Both the position numbers and the translations under genes were made by a program. From contig NZ_JAJOMB010000002.1 in assembly GCF_021129305.1 (NCBI RefSeq), positions 434,001 through 498,000 of the forward strand: a stretch of DNA of 64,000 nucleotides, in the 5' to 3' direction. Positions 1 to 9,100 of the stretch are shown here, piece after piece. Every line of letters starts with the position of its first letter. Positions within the stretch are counted from its first letter, which is position 1. The notes beneath the pieces were generated by a model, which had not been told where the DNA came from, made no database searches, and was given only the letters and a program-made list of their open reading frames with translations. This DNA comes from Kineosporia babensis (GTDB lineage Bacteria; Actinomycetota; Actinomycetes; Actinomycetales; Kineosporiaceae).

Positions 1-928
1 GCACCGGCCCGGCCGCGTCCACCGAACTGGTGTGCTGGGCGTGCGGCAGCCACTTCACCCAGGTCCAGTGCTCGGCGTTGTCCGCCGAGGAACACACCGC
101 CACCAGCACCTCGTCCGGGGCGTGGAAGGTGACCAGCTGGGCCAGCAGGGCCCGGATCAGCCGCCGGGCGTCCTCCTTGGTGCCGTTGTCGCTGCCCACC
201 CGGATGTGCGCGAAACCCCGCACGTACAGCGCCACCGGCTGGTCCGGGATCATCGTGTAGGCCTTGGTGAACCGGCGCAGGGCCTTGGCCGCCACCGGTT
301 CCAGGTCCTCCACCGGCTTGGTCTGCAGCGGGGTGATCCGCACCGCCAGCCGCTGCGCGCCGTAACCCACTCGCAACTCACCGAAGTCGGGGTGCGCGGG
401 CCGTCGCTCCCACAGCCGGCTGGTCATCGCCAGCGACCACAGCGACTCCGGGTCCGGGTGCCGCCAGGCCAGGGCCGAGCGCTGCTTCTCGGCGAAGGTG
501 CGCACCTGCTTGCGGGTCTGCGACAGGTAACGCAGGTAGTCGCGCCGGTCGCCGCCGATCTGGTGCTTGCGGTCGCCGCCGGACATGATCAGCTGGCCGG
601 CCGCCATCCCCATCATGCCGCCACCCATCATGGCCATCATCAGATAGCTCATCCCGCCGGCGCTGCCGTTGGTGGTGTACATCAGCATCATGCCGCCGGA
701 GATCAGCAGCATCGGCAGCACGGTGACCAGCATCCGCATCCCGGCCGGTTTGTTCTCCGGCAGCTCGGGCGGTTCCTGCAGAGTGATCTCGCCGTGCGGC
801 ATCTCCGGGCCGTTGCGGCGGGCCGGCCGGCGGAAGGGAACGGTTGTCACACCTTCCACCACGGATGAACCCGGCCCGGCGCTCACCGAAAAATCCACCT
901 CGGTGAGATTGCCGCCGATCCTGCCCAC
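1..928 (-). CDS. eccC: EccC-type ESX secretion ATPase, N-terminal part (runs off left edge)
   Basis: Membrane-anchored FtsK/SpoIIIE-type motor of type VII secretion; in this family the C-terminal ATPase domains bind ESX substrates and drive export. Only the first 309 codons are present, so the ATPase domains lie outside the window. Visible: a cytosolic N-terminus with the EccC-typical VPFRRPARR and GEITLQEPPELPE stretch (residues about 30-60), then two hydrophobic segments (about 66-84 and 91-115, rich in Met and Gly) and the start of the following cytosolic region. I chose the GTG at 926-928 because AAAGGA lies just upstream on the minus strand and the family's N-terminus begins here. It is transcribed divergently from eccD. 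Identity is firm from N-terminal sequence and neighbours; ATPase integrity cannot be judged. Confidence 0.9.
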   Translation of the reverse strand, partial: MGRIGGNLTEVDFSVSAGPGSSVVEGVTTVPFRRPARRNGPEMPHGEITLQEPPELPENKPAGMRMLVTVLPMLLISGGMMLMYTTNGSAGGMSYLMMAMMGGGMMGMAAGQLIMSGGDRKHQIGGDRRDYLRYLSQTRKQVRTFAEKQRSALAWRHPDPESLWSLAMTSRLWERRPAHPDFGELRVGYGAQRLAVRITPLQTKPVEDLEPVAAKALRRFTKAYTMIPDQPVALYVRGFAHIRVGSDNGTKEDARRLIRALLAQLVTFHAPDEVLVAVCSSADNAEHWTWVKWLPHAQHTSSVDAAGPV

Positions 929-1191
929 CGACGTCCTTTGATCGAGGACGTTCCCGCGCACCTGCCGCACCCGCCCGCAGCCGGGTAGGTGAGCACGAAC
1001 GTCCATTGCTTATGGACGTTTGTGGCTGGGAGGAGTCACTGCCCACGGACGTCGGTGGTCACGCCGGGGTCGGCGGGCCGCCGGCGGCGGGGCGCCGAAG
1101 TTTCGGATTCGTCGAATCACCGCTTACCTGATGTTCACCGAATCCGGAAGCTTGCGGTGAACCGAGGGGCGGTCCGGCCCGTGCAACGGAT
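929..1191. promoter_or_regulatory. Divergent eccC/eccD intergenic region with two ACGTCC-type inverted repeats
   Basis: This 263-bp spacer separates the divergent eccC and eccD starts and should hold both promoters. A perfect 9-bp inverted repeat with arms AACGTCCAT (998-1006) and ATGGACGTT (1012-1020) surrounds a 5-nt spacer. A second pair, ACGTCCT (931-937) and AGGACGT (945-951), overlaps the eccC ribosome-binding site, and a lone GGACGT lies at 1047-1052. Repeated half-sites suggest operators for one dimeric regulator (inference). I could not assign convincing -10/-35 boxes. Confidence 0.5.
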
Positions 1192-2586
1192 ATGCCCGAC
1201 CTCAGCACCGGCGAGTTGTGCCGACTCGTGATCACCGGACCGACCAGTCAGGTCGACCTGTCGGTGCCCGTGCACGTGCCGCTGTCCGACCTGATGCCCG
1301 CCCTGCTCCAGGCCCTCGGCCCGGACCTGGCCGACCGCGGCCTGGAGCACAGCGGCTGGGTCCTGCAGCGGCTCGGCGAGACCCCGCTCGACGAGGACCG
1401 CACGGTCGAGGAACTGCGCCTGGCCGACGGCCAGCACCTGCACCTGCGGCCGCGCTCGGAGCAGATCCCGCCGCTCGACTTCGACGACCTGATCGACGGC
1501 ATCGCCACCGGCCTGAGCGGCCGTTCCGGACTGTGGCGGGCCGCCTGGACCCGGACCGCGGCGCTGAGCGTGGCGGTGGCCGCGCTGGCCGCCGCGATCC
1601 TGGTGCTGCGGGCCGAACCGGGCTACGCCCACCCGATCTTCGGCCTGGTCGTCACGATCGCCTTCCTCAGCGCCGCGTGGACCGCCGAGCACCGGGTCAA
1701 GGACCGGGCCTTCGCGGTCACCCTGGCCGTGTGCGGGGTGACCTTCGCGGTGGACGGCTCGCTCGGGCTGATCGACGCGATCGCCCTGGACCCCGAGCTG
1801 TACGTGATGACCTCGCTGTTCGCGGCCACCGCGGGTCTGGTGGTGGCCGGGACCGCGGCCGTGCTGATCGTCGGCCCGCACCGGCCCGGCCCCTGGTTCG
1901 TCGCGATGCTGCTGGTGGCCGGGCTCACCCTGGCCACCGGTCTGCTGATGCTGGCCACCGAGTTCAGCAATGCCCAGATCGCCACCGTGGGCCTGGTCGC
2001 GGCCGCGGCGGTGCGCCCGTACGTGCCCACGCTCGGTTTCCGGCTCAGCCGGCTGCGCCTGCCGGAACTGCCGGTGGACACCGCCGACCTGCAGAAGGAC
2101 ATCGACCCCGAGCCGGGCGGGGAGGTGGTCGACGGCGCCGCCGAGGCCGACCAGATGATGACCGCGCTGTACGTGGCGATCGGCCTGGCCACCACCGCGG
2201 CCCTGGTGGTGCTGGCCCTGGAGCCCGGCTGGATCGCCCCGACCACCGCCGCGGTGGCCACGATCGCACCGTTCCTGGCGCTGCGGGCGATGACCAGCGC
2301 CTGGCACCGGCTGGCGCTCGCCCTGCCCTCGCTGATCGGTCTGGCGGTGCTGGCGGTGGACACCGCGGGCGACGTGAACACACTCTGGCGAATGGTTCTG
2401 GCCGGTGTGCTGGCCGGGACCGCCGCGGTGCTGGCCGTCCTGGCGCACACCCTGCCGCTGCGCCGGCTGACTCCGATCTGGGGCCGGATCGGTGACTTCC
2501 TGCACGTGATCAGCCTGACCGCGCTGCTGCCGCTGGCTTTCGGGGTCCTGGGCTACTACGCGGTGATCCGCGCGATGGTGGGCTGA
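1192..2586 (+). CDS. eccD: EccD, ESX integral membrane channel component
   Basis: EccD forms the membrane vestibule of the type VII secretion pore. The 464-residue length is usual for the family. Residues about 8-95 form the ubiquitin-like YukD domain (pattern LVITGP..QVDLSVPVHVPLSDLMPALL, ending near LRLADGQHLHLRP). About 11 hydrophobic segments follow, starting near residue 124, with a polar cytosolic loop around residues 288-320 that divides six helices from five, as expected for EccD. The start is ATG 1192, at the point where the YukD domain begins. eccB follows after 4 bp, which implies translational coupling. Nothing appears broken. Confidence 0.92.
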   Translation: MPDLSTGELCRLVITGPTSQVDLSVPVHVPLSDLMPALLQALGPDLADRGLEHSGWVLQRLGETPLDEDRTVEELRLADGQHLHLRPRSEQIPPLDFDDLIDGIATGLSGRSGLWRAAWTRTAALSVAVAALAAAILVLRAEPGYAHPIFGLVVTIAFLSAAWTAEHRVKDRAFAVTLAVCGVTFAVDGSLGLIDAIALDPELYVMTSLFAATAGLVVAGTAAVLIVGPHRPGPWFVAMLLVAGLTLATGLLMLATEFSNAQIATVGLVAAAAVRPYVPTLGFRLSRLRLPELPVDTADLQKDIDPEPGGEVVDGAAEADQMMTALYVAIGLATTAALVVLALEPGWIAPTTAAVATIAPFLALRAMTSAWHRLALALPSLIGLAVLAVDTAGDVNTLWRMVLAGVLAGTAAVLAVLAHTLPLRRLTPIWGRIGDFLHVISLTALLPLAFGVLGYYAVIRAMVG

Positions 2587-2590
2587 GCCG

Positions 2591-3949
2591 ATGCAGTCAC
2601 GTCGTGACCAGGTCGAGGCCCAGTCGTACATGCACCAGCGGCTGGTCGGTGCGCTGGTCGCCGCCGAGCCGGACGGCCTGGAGAACCCCACCCGCCGGGA
2701 CCTGCGCGGGATCATGGCCAGCATCATGGTGGCCCTGCTGGCGCTGGGTATCGTGGCGCTGTACGCGGTGTTCTCGGCCCGGGGCTCGACCGCCTGGCAG
2801 CAGGCCGGCACGCTGATCGTCAACAAGGAGGACGGCAGCCGCTACCTGCTGAGGGACGGAATGCTGCGGCCGGTGGAGAATCTCGCCTCGGCCCGGCTGG
2901 TGGTCGGCGGCAGTGTGACCACGGCGTCGGTGAAGGCCAAGACGCTGGAAGGGGTTCCGCGCGGTGAGCCGATCGGGGTGCCGGGCGCCCCGGACAGCCT
3001 GCCCACCCTGGCCGGGCTGAGCACCGGTGTCTGGCGGGTCTGCGTGACCACGCCGGTCACCAACTACCCCACTTCGCCCACGGTTTCGATGGTCACCGAC
3101 ATCGGTGAGGAACCGGCGGTGGACCGGTTCCAGGCCGAGGAGGGCCTGCTGGTCACCGCGCCCGACCGGAGCGTGTACCTGCTCTGGCAGGGGCAGTCGC
3201 TGGAACTGGCCGAGCCCTGGGTGGCCGACGTGCTCGGCTGGGGGGCGATCAGCCCGCTGACCGTGCCCGCCGACTGGCTCGACCTGATCCCGGCCGGGCC
3301 CGCGCTGGCCCCCGCCGAGGTCGCCAAGGGCAAGGTCAAGGGCCCGACGATCGACGGGCAGCCGACCCGGATCGGTGACTTCTTCTCCACCGGCAGCACC
3401 TACTACGTGCTCACGAAGATGGGCCTTTCGGCGCTGACCCAGACCCAATACCTTCTGGACAGCGCAGCTTCCGGCCGGCCGACCAGCACGATCAGTGCTG
3501 CGGCGCTGGCCGCCGCGCAGAAGGGTCCCAGTTCCACCGACGACGGCATCCCGGCGGTGCCGCCCACGGTGGCCGCCCCGTCCGTGGGTTCGGCTCCCTG
3601 CATCGAGTACCCGGGCGAGTTCAACGCCGACCGGGCCGATCTGGTGCGGGCACCGCTGCCCTCGGGGGCCCATGTCGGCAACGGCAGCGGCCAGGAGACG
3701 ATCACCGATCCGACCCAGGCGGTCCGGGTCGCCCCGGGAACCGGCCGGCTGGTCGGGATCTCGCTGGCGGAGGACGGTTCCAACCCGTCCTACCTGCTGG
3801 TGAACGACTCCGGGACGGCCTACCCGCTGGCCGGGGAGGACGCGATCAAGGCCCTGGGCTACAGCGCCGAGCAGGCCGTGCCGGTCCCGCCGGCGTATCT
3901 GCGGCTGCTGCGTGAGGGAACCCTGCTGAGCACCTCGGGGCTGCGCTGA
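2591..3949 (+). CDS. eccB: EccB, ESX core complex protein with large extracytoplasmic domain
   Basis: EccB is a single-pass core component of the type VII secretion membrane complex. This copy has 452 residues: a cytosolic N-terminus with the typical SRRDQVEAQSYMHQRLVGALV pattern split across residues 3-23, one membrane segment at about 41-61, and a long extracytoplasmic domain. Two cysteines occur, at residues 151 (nt 3041) and 337 (nt 3599). Their placement matches the disulfide pair known in mycobacterial EccB1, which supports an intact fold. The gene starts 4 bp after the eccD stop without a strong Shine-Dalgarno, so it is probably translationally coupled to eccD. Confidence 0.92.
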   Translation: MQSRRDQVEAQSYMHQRLVGALVAAEPDGLENPTRRDLRGIMASIMVALLALGIVALYAVFSARGSTAWQQAGTLIVNKEDGSRYLLRDGMLRPVENLASARLVVGGSVTTASVKAKTLEGVPRGEPIGVPGAPDSLPTLAGLSTGVWRVCVTTPVTNYPTSPTVSMVTDIGEEPAVDRFQAEEGLLVTAPDRSVYLLWQGQSLELAEPWVADVLGWGAISPLTVPADWLDLIPAGPALAPAEVAKGKVKGPTIDGQPTRIGDFFSTGSTYYVLTKMGLSALTQTQYLLDSAASGRPTSTISAAALAAAQKGPSSTDDGIPAVPPTVAAPSVGSAPCIEYPGEFNADRADLVRAPLPSGAHVGNGSGQETITDPTQAVRVAPGTGRLVGISLAEDGSNPSYLLVNDSGTAYPLAGEDAIKALGYSAEQAVPVPPAYLRLLREGTLLSTSGLR

Positions 3950-3986
3950 TGAATCAGGCAACCGGCGAGCGGACAGGGGAGAGGTC

Positions 3987-4808
3987 TTGACGCAGAGAAG
4001 TTACGACCCGGCCACCACGCAGAACATGGTGCAGGCCTTCGACACCACCATGACGATGTGCCAGAGCATCGCGGCCAACACCGACGAGATCACCGGCAAT
4101 CTGACCGTGCACTACACGGGCGAGGCCGCGGTCCGGTACCAGAACAGCATGGCCGAGTGGCTGACCGGGTTCCACCGGGTGCGCAACGGGCTGAACCTGC
4201 TCAGCGAGTCGATGCAGGGCTACCGCCGGATCGCCACCGCCACCGAGGAGAACAACCAGGCCACCGCGACCGGCTGGGGGCAGTACGGCCAGGGCGGGCC
4301 CCCGCCGGTGAGCGCGGCCCACGTCCGGGACGAGAACGCTGTCCCCGCAACCCCGACCCAGATCTTCAAGAAGTCGGTCCGGCCGGAGGAACCGCTGGCC
4401 CCCACCCGCCGGAGTCTGCCCAAACTGCCTGACGCGGAGACGGTTACGCCCACTCGCCAGAACCTGGGCAGACTGCCCGACGAGGAGACGCTCACGCCGA
4501 CCCGCCGGAGCCTGCCGCAGGGCTACGAGGAGGGCTCGCCGCTGCTGCTGCAGCGCGGATACACCGTGCAGCAACCGCTTCTGGAGCCGGTGCAGGCCGC
4601 CACCCCACGCCATCTGGTTGAGGGCATGGAGCTGGAGCCGACGATCCCGGCCACCCCGGCGAACGTCGTGGAGGGCCAGCCACTGGAACCGGCGCAGAGC
4701 ATCTTCTTCCGGCCGCAGGAGGCGGGCGAACTGCCCGACCAGAGCGAGTTCACCCCGTTGCAGCCGACCCAGATCTGGCTGCCGGACGAGGAGAGCACCG
4801 CGCAGTGA
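3987..4808 (+). CDS. WXG100-like ESX protein with extended repeat tail
   Basis: A 273-residue protein starting at TTG 3987, preceded by a GGGGAGAGG ribosome-binding site. Residues 1-100 form a WXG100-type helical hairpin closely related to the next gene: both share YDPATT, a loop with Y-x-G in place of W-x-G, then RYQNS, EW.TGF.RV.N.LNLL.ESM and T.E.NNQ. Unlike ordinary 100-residue ESX proteins it has a Pro/Glu-rich tail with internal repeats: three PTR-x-x-L blocks near nt 4399, 4450 and 4498, and two ATP...VEG..LEP blocks near nt 4600-4690. It may be a partner or long-form version of the 4939 protein, forming a heterodimer (inference). The role of the tail is unknown. Confidence 0.75.
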   Translation: MTQRSYDPATTQNMVQAFDTTMTMCQSIAANTDEITGNLTVHYTGEAAVRYQNSMAEWLTGFHRVRNGLNLLSESMQGYRRIATATEENNQATATGWGQYGQGGPPPVSAAHVRDENAVPATPTQIFKKSVRPEEPLAPTRRSLPKLPDAETVTPTRQNLGRLPDEETLTPTRRSLPQGYEEGSPLLLQRGYTVQQPLLEPVQAATPRHLVEGMELEPTIPATPANVVEGQPLEPAQSIFFRPQEAGELPDQSEFTPLQPTQIWLPDEESTAQ

Positions 4809-4812
4809 GACC

Positions 4813-4833
4813 GCCGTTCGGGCCCCGAACGGC
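4813..4833 (+). terminator. Hairpin after the long-tailed WXG gene
   Basis: Arms GCCGTTCG (4813-4820) and CGAACGGC (4826-4833) form a perfect 8-bp stem with a 5-nt loop, 4 bp after the stop codon. There is no T-tract, so it may be a weak terminator, attenuator or mRNA-end stabiliser that sets expression ratios between the ESX genes. Confidence 0.4.
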
Positions 4834-4938
4834 CACAGACCACCGGAGGCTGCCCGGGCAGTGCCTTCCGGGAAGGAGCCGGTGCCGCCGAGAGTCGGTG
4901 CACCGGTGCGCAGTACCCGACCAGGAGAGGAATTCCTG

Positions 4939-5250
4939 ATGGCTAACGGCCAGAGGACATACGACCCGGCTACCACGTCGACGATGCTCAGCACGTTCGA
5001 CAACGCGCAGTCGGGGTGCAAGCAGGTCCAGAGCCAGGTCGACGGCGCCTCCGGGCACCTGGCCGGCTCCTACCGCGGTGACGCGGCCACCCGGTACCAG
5101 AACAGCATCCAGGAGTGGCAGACCGGCTTCAACCGGGTGCAGAACGCCCTGAACCTGCTCAACGAGTCGATGGGCAAGTACCGCCAGATCACCACCACGA
5201 CCGAGAGTAACAACCAGGGCTACGCCGGCGGCTGGGCGAACGCCGGCTGA
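4939..5250 (+). CDS. WXG100-family ESX protein
   Basis: A 103-residue protein of the size and helix-turn-helix layout of EsxA/EsxB-type secreted dimers. The start is ATG 4939, preceded by AGGAGAGG; an upstream in-frame ATG at 4618 is rejected because it lies inside the previous gene. It is paralogous to the N-terminal 100 residues of the 3987 gene, with the same YDPATT start and RYQNS..EW.TGFNRVQNALNLLNESM core. The turn motif is Y-R-G, a W-to-Y change. It holds one cysteine (SGCKQV). Small size and position beside eccB support a role as secreted ESX substrate or partner subunit. Confidence 0.82.
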   Translation: MANGQRTYDPATTSTMLSTFDNAQSGCKQVQSQVDGASGHLAGSYRGDAATRYQNSIQEWQTGFNRVQNALNLLNESMGKYRQITTTTESNNQGYAGGWANAG

Positions 5251-5299
5251 CCTGGGTCCCGCACCCGACGGCCAGACTTCGAGCAATCAGGGAGAGAAC

Positions 5300-5587
5300 A
5301 TGAGCGGTTACAGCTACAGCCCCACCGGCGGCCAGGACACGATGGCCGAACTCCAGCAGGTCACCGCCCGGATGCGGGATCTGCTGGACCAGTTGCAGGC
5401 GTCCGCCCAGGCGTTCATGAACGCCAACGAGGGTGAGGCCCCGGGCAACTACTCGCTCGCGCAGAGCGAGTGGAACGCCGGGCACCAGGCGATGGAGCAG
5501 GCCATGAACAAGGGCATCGTGGCGCTGCAGAACATCCACAACGAGATCCTGAACGGCGACCGTCAGGGCGCGGCCCAGTTCATGTGA
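5300..5587 (+). CDS. WXG100-family ESX protein
   Basis: A 95-residue predicted helical hairpin with AGGGAGAG upstream of ATG 5300. The turn carries E-W-N-A-G, a WXG-like element, flanked by amphipathic helices (LQQVTARMRDLLDQLQASAQAF before it, QAMEQAMNKGIVALQNIHNEIL after it, the two given here only as segment markers). It is less similar to the two preceding paralogues than they are to each other, so it could be the heterodimer partner of one of them. Secretion by the adjacent Ecc machine is inferred from family and location. Confidence 0.8.
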   Translation: MSGYSYSPTGGQDTMAELQQVTARMRDLLDQLQASAQAFMNANEGEAPGNYSLAQSEWNAGHQAMEQAMNKGIVALQNIHNEILNGDRQGAAQFM

Positions 5588-5600
5588 TCGGTGCGGTGCG

Positions 5601-5643
5601 TGGGCGCCGGTGAGCGGACCCCTGTACCGGGCACCGGCGTCCA
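5601..5643 (+). terminator. Intergenic hairpin
   Basis: Arms TGGGCGCCGGTG (5601-5612) and CACCGGCGTCCA (5632-5643) pair over 12 positions, one of them G-U, around a 19-nt loop. It sits between the WXG gene ending at 5587 and the next start at 5668. No T-tract follows. Attenuation or RNA processing is possible. Confidence 0.4.
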
Positions 5644-5667
5644 CCCCCGAGGCGAAAGGAAGGTCCG

Positions 5668-6066
5668 ATGGTCGACAAGATCACGATCAACGAGGCTTAC
5701 CTCAACGACCGGATCACCCAGTTCACGAACTACGACGCCGAGGCGTACGCCCGGCTGCACTCGTTCGGCTGGGGCGGGGTCACGGGTAATCTCTCGGCAC
5801 CACTGCGGATGGGCGTTGGCCGCACCGAGTTCACCCCGGGTGCGGACCTGCTCGCCGCGGCCGAGTCGGTCCGGGAGAACTTCAAGACCCGGATGACGCA
5901 GTTCAAGGAGCAGTCCCAGCACCTCTACAGCGGTCTGCAGGGCTTCCTGGACAACCAGGAGGAAGTGCAGTCGCTGAACGAGACGTCGGCGGCGGAGTTC
6001 GGCGGTTACGTCGAGCAGGCCTCCAGCGGGCTCGGCTCCGGCGGGAGCTCCACGCCGGCGGCGTGA
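5668..6066 (+). CDS. Small helical type VII secretion-associated protein
   Basis: A 132-residue protein with GAAAGGAAGG upstream of ATG 5668. I do not recognise a named family with confidence. The N-terminal third is short and irregular with a G-W-G-G segment; the middle (about residues 60-115) is a helical hairpin rich in Ala, Glu and Gln; the end is Gly/Ser-rich. This resembles EspC-type or WXG-like ESX accessory substrates, and its place in a run of ESX genes supports that. It has no cysteine. It could alternatively be a chaperone-like partner for the large proteins that follow. Confidence 0.6.
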   Translation: MVDKITINEAYLNDRITQFTNYDAEAYARLHSFGWGGVTGNLSAPLRMGVGRTEFTPGADLLAAAESVRENFKTRMTQFKEQSQHLYSGLQGFLDNQEEVQSLNETSAAEFGGYVEQASSGLGSGGSSTPAA

Positions 6067-6097
6067 TCCGCAGCGCAGCAACGAAAAACCGATAGAA

Positions 6098-6131
6098 CGG
6101 CCGGCCGGTGCGGATGCGCGCCGGCCGGCCG
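6098..6131 (+). terminator. GC-rich intergenic hairpin
   Basis: Perfect 11-bp arms CGGCCGGCCGG (6098-6108) and CCGGCCGGCCG (6121-6131) flank a 12-nt loop between the stop at 6066 and the start at 6157. No T-tract follows. It is likely to reduce or uncouple expression of the large downstream gene. Confidence 0.45.
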
Positions 6132-6156
6132 CACGGCTCAGGAGTGATGGGAAGCC

Positions 6157-9100
6157 ATGGCAGGCTACGAAGTCGGCGGCACGATTCAGGACGTCGTGCT
6201 CCAGGTGCTCGGCTGGGCACTCGGCGGCGGGCTCGACGGCTCCATCAACAACGACGTCACTCCTGAGGTGGTCGGCCAGCCGGGGCGCGGGCGCTGGCTC
6301 ACCGCCAAGAAGCAGGACAAGCTCACCGCGGGCTGGAAGCCGGGGGCGACCGACGACGCGCTGCGGTTCTGGCGTAAGCACCCGGGCACGCACGTGGAGT
6401 GGATCGACATCAAGATCGCCGGCACCGGCGAGGGCGACACCACCATCCGCCACGAGGACACCGGTGCCTTCCAGGGCAGCCTGGCCTCGATCCGCGACGC
6501 CTGGGGCGGTTTCTACACGGGTGTGCCCCGGTACCTGGGCAGCGGCGCCGACTCCCGGCTGAACCCGAACAGCATCGCCGACACCCGGTTGCTGCTGAGC
6601 AAGGTGGCCGACTACTACGAGCTCAAGCACTCCGAGATGAAGGCCGAGGTGGACAAGTTCAACCGGGACGAGGACTCGTTCCGGGGCTCGGCCAGCGAGA
6701 CCTTCCTGCAGCGGATGCAGACCGCGATGGTCAAGGTCGAGGACGTGCAGTCCAAGATGCGGCTGTGGGACACCGCCTTCACCAACGCCTACCACGGCGC
6801 CCGGCTGTTCCAGGACGCGCTGATCAACGACCTGAACAACCTGCGCGCCAAGTACGACGGCACGATCTTCAACCCGCACAACTTCGTGATCAAGGCGCTG
6901 AACAACGCGGGCGTGGAGAGCACCTTCAACCAGACCCGGGACACCACCTACACCGACAGCTACGGCAACACCCACACCGTCGATCTCAAGCCGAACGAGC
7001 AGCTCAACGCCAGCGGCGGGCTGACCCAGGGCGGGATCAACGGTGACTCCGGCGGTGGGCTGATCACCGACCAGGTCGGCAACTGGTACACGATCATGAT
7101 CACCATCCCGAACCTGCCGAACCCGGGGCCGTACAACGTCTTCGACATCCCGTCCTGGGGCGTCATCGACGACCAGATCCGCGGCCTGTGGGCCAAGACC
7201 GTGCTGGACGCCTTCGGCGACACGATCACCGCGGGCAAGCAGCTGGTGGTGGACTTCAACAACGCCTCGGCGGTGATCATCCCGCCGGACATGAAGCCGA
7301 ACCCGAAGATCGGCAACCCGAACGTGGGGCCGAACTCGAACCTCAACATCCCCGGGCTCGGCGGCGGCCCGAACCTGAACATCCCCCCGTTCGACTGGGG
7401 CAACGGCCCGAACCTGAACATCCCGCCGTTCGACTGGGGCGGCGGCCCGAACCTCAACATGGACCCGAACGGCCTCGGCGGGAACAGCAATCTCAACCTG
7501 GACCCGAACGGCCTCGGCGGGAACAGCAACCTCAACCTGGACCCGAACGGGGCCGGGGGCGGCAACCTGGATCTGGACGGCAACGGGATCCCGGACAACG
7601 AGGAGATCCCCACCGGCGGCATCGGGGGCGGCGGGCTGGACCTGGACGGCGACGGTCTGCCGGACATCCCGGAGACCGCCGATTCCTCCTGGGCCACCGA
7701 AGATCCCACCGGTGGGGTCGGCGGGAACGGGCTGGGGCCGGACGGCACCCAGAGCCTGGCCGAGGTCCCGACCGGTGGGGTCGGCGGAGGCGGGCTGGGG
7801 CTGGACGACTCCGGTCTCACCGAGAACCTGGCCGAGCTCCCGACCGGTGGCTCGGCCGGCGGCCTCGGGCTCGGCGGTGAGGACGGCCTCGGTCTCGGCG
7901 GTGAGGACGGACTCGGCCTGGGCGGTGAGAACGGGCTCGGTGGGGTACCGGTGCCCACCTCGCTCGGCCAGCTGGGCCCCTCGCAGCTGGCCAAGCTGCG
8001 CGACTCCGGGGCGCTGGACGACCAGCCGCTGACCGACGAGATGCGCCAGGCGCTGACCGAGGCCGGGGTCCCGGCCGGCGGCAACATCTCCAACCTGGGC
8101 GAGCTGACCGATGAGCAGCTGGACGCGCTCTCGGACGCCGGCCTGCTCGACGACATCCCGCTGAGCGCCGACGACCAGCAGATCCTCTCCGACGCCGGGA
8201 TGCTGACTCCGCAGGACCTGGGCGACCTTTCGTCCGGTCAGCTGGGCGCCCTGCAGGAAGCCGGGGCGCTCGACGACGTCCCGCTCACCGGGGCGATGAC
8301 CGATGCCCTGGCCGAGGCCGGGATGCCGGCCACCGGCGGCAGCCTGGGCGATCTGAGCCCGCAGCAGCTGGACGCCCTGCAGGAGGCCGGGCTGCTCGAC
8401 GACCTGGCCCTCACCCCGCAGGACGAGCAGATCCTGCAGGACGCCGGGCAGCTGGGCAGTTCGGCGGCCAACGACCTCGGCGACCTCTCGGCCGGGCAGC
8501 TGGGTGCGCTCTCCTCGGCCGGGGCGCTGAACGACGTGCCGTTGACCGGGGACATGCGCGACGCCCTGGCCGAGGCCGGGATGCCCGCCTCCGGCACGCT
8601 CGGCGACCTGAACGCCGAACAGCTGGGTGCCCTGCAGGACGCCGGTCTGCTGGACGATCTGGAGCTGACCCCGGAGGGCCAGCAGATCCTGGCCGATGCG
8701 GGGATGCCCGCCGGTGGCGCGAACAACCTCGGTGAGCTCACCGCCGATCAGCTGGGTGCCCTGCAGGAAGCCGGCGCGCTCAACGGATACCCGCTCACCG
8801 GGGAGATGACCGACGCTCTGGAGGCGGCCGGTGTCCCGTTCGACAGCGGCTCGCTGGGCGACCTGAGCCCCGAGCAGCTGGGTGCCCTGCAGGACGCCGG
8901 TCTGCTCGACGACCTGGACCTGTCCGCCGAGGACCAGGCGATCCTGGACGAGGCCGGGCTGGGTACCAGCGGCGGCCTGGACCTCGGTTCCTCGCCCACC
9001 ACCCAGCCCACCGACCTCGGCGACCTGACCGGCGGCCAGCTCGGCCAGCTGGCCGAGTCCGGTCTGCTGGACGACATCCCGGTCACCCCCGAGCAGCTCG

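Noticed and set aside
32-1046. Plus-strand frame 32-868 and a minus-strand frame at 378-1046.
   Set aside because: Both are off-frame readings of eccC, whose true frame runs from 928 to the left edge and matches the EccC N-terminus.
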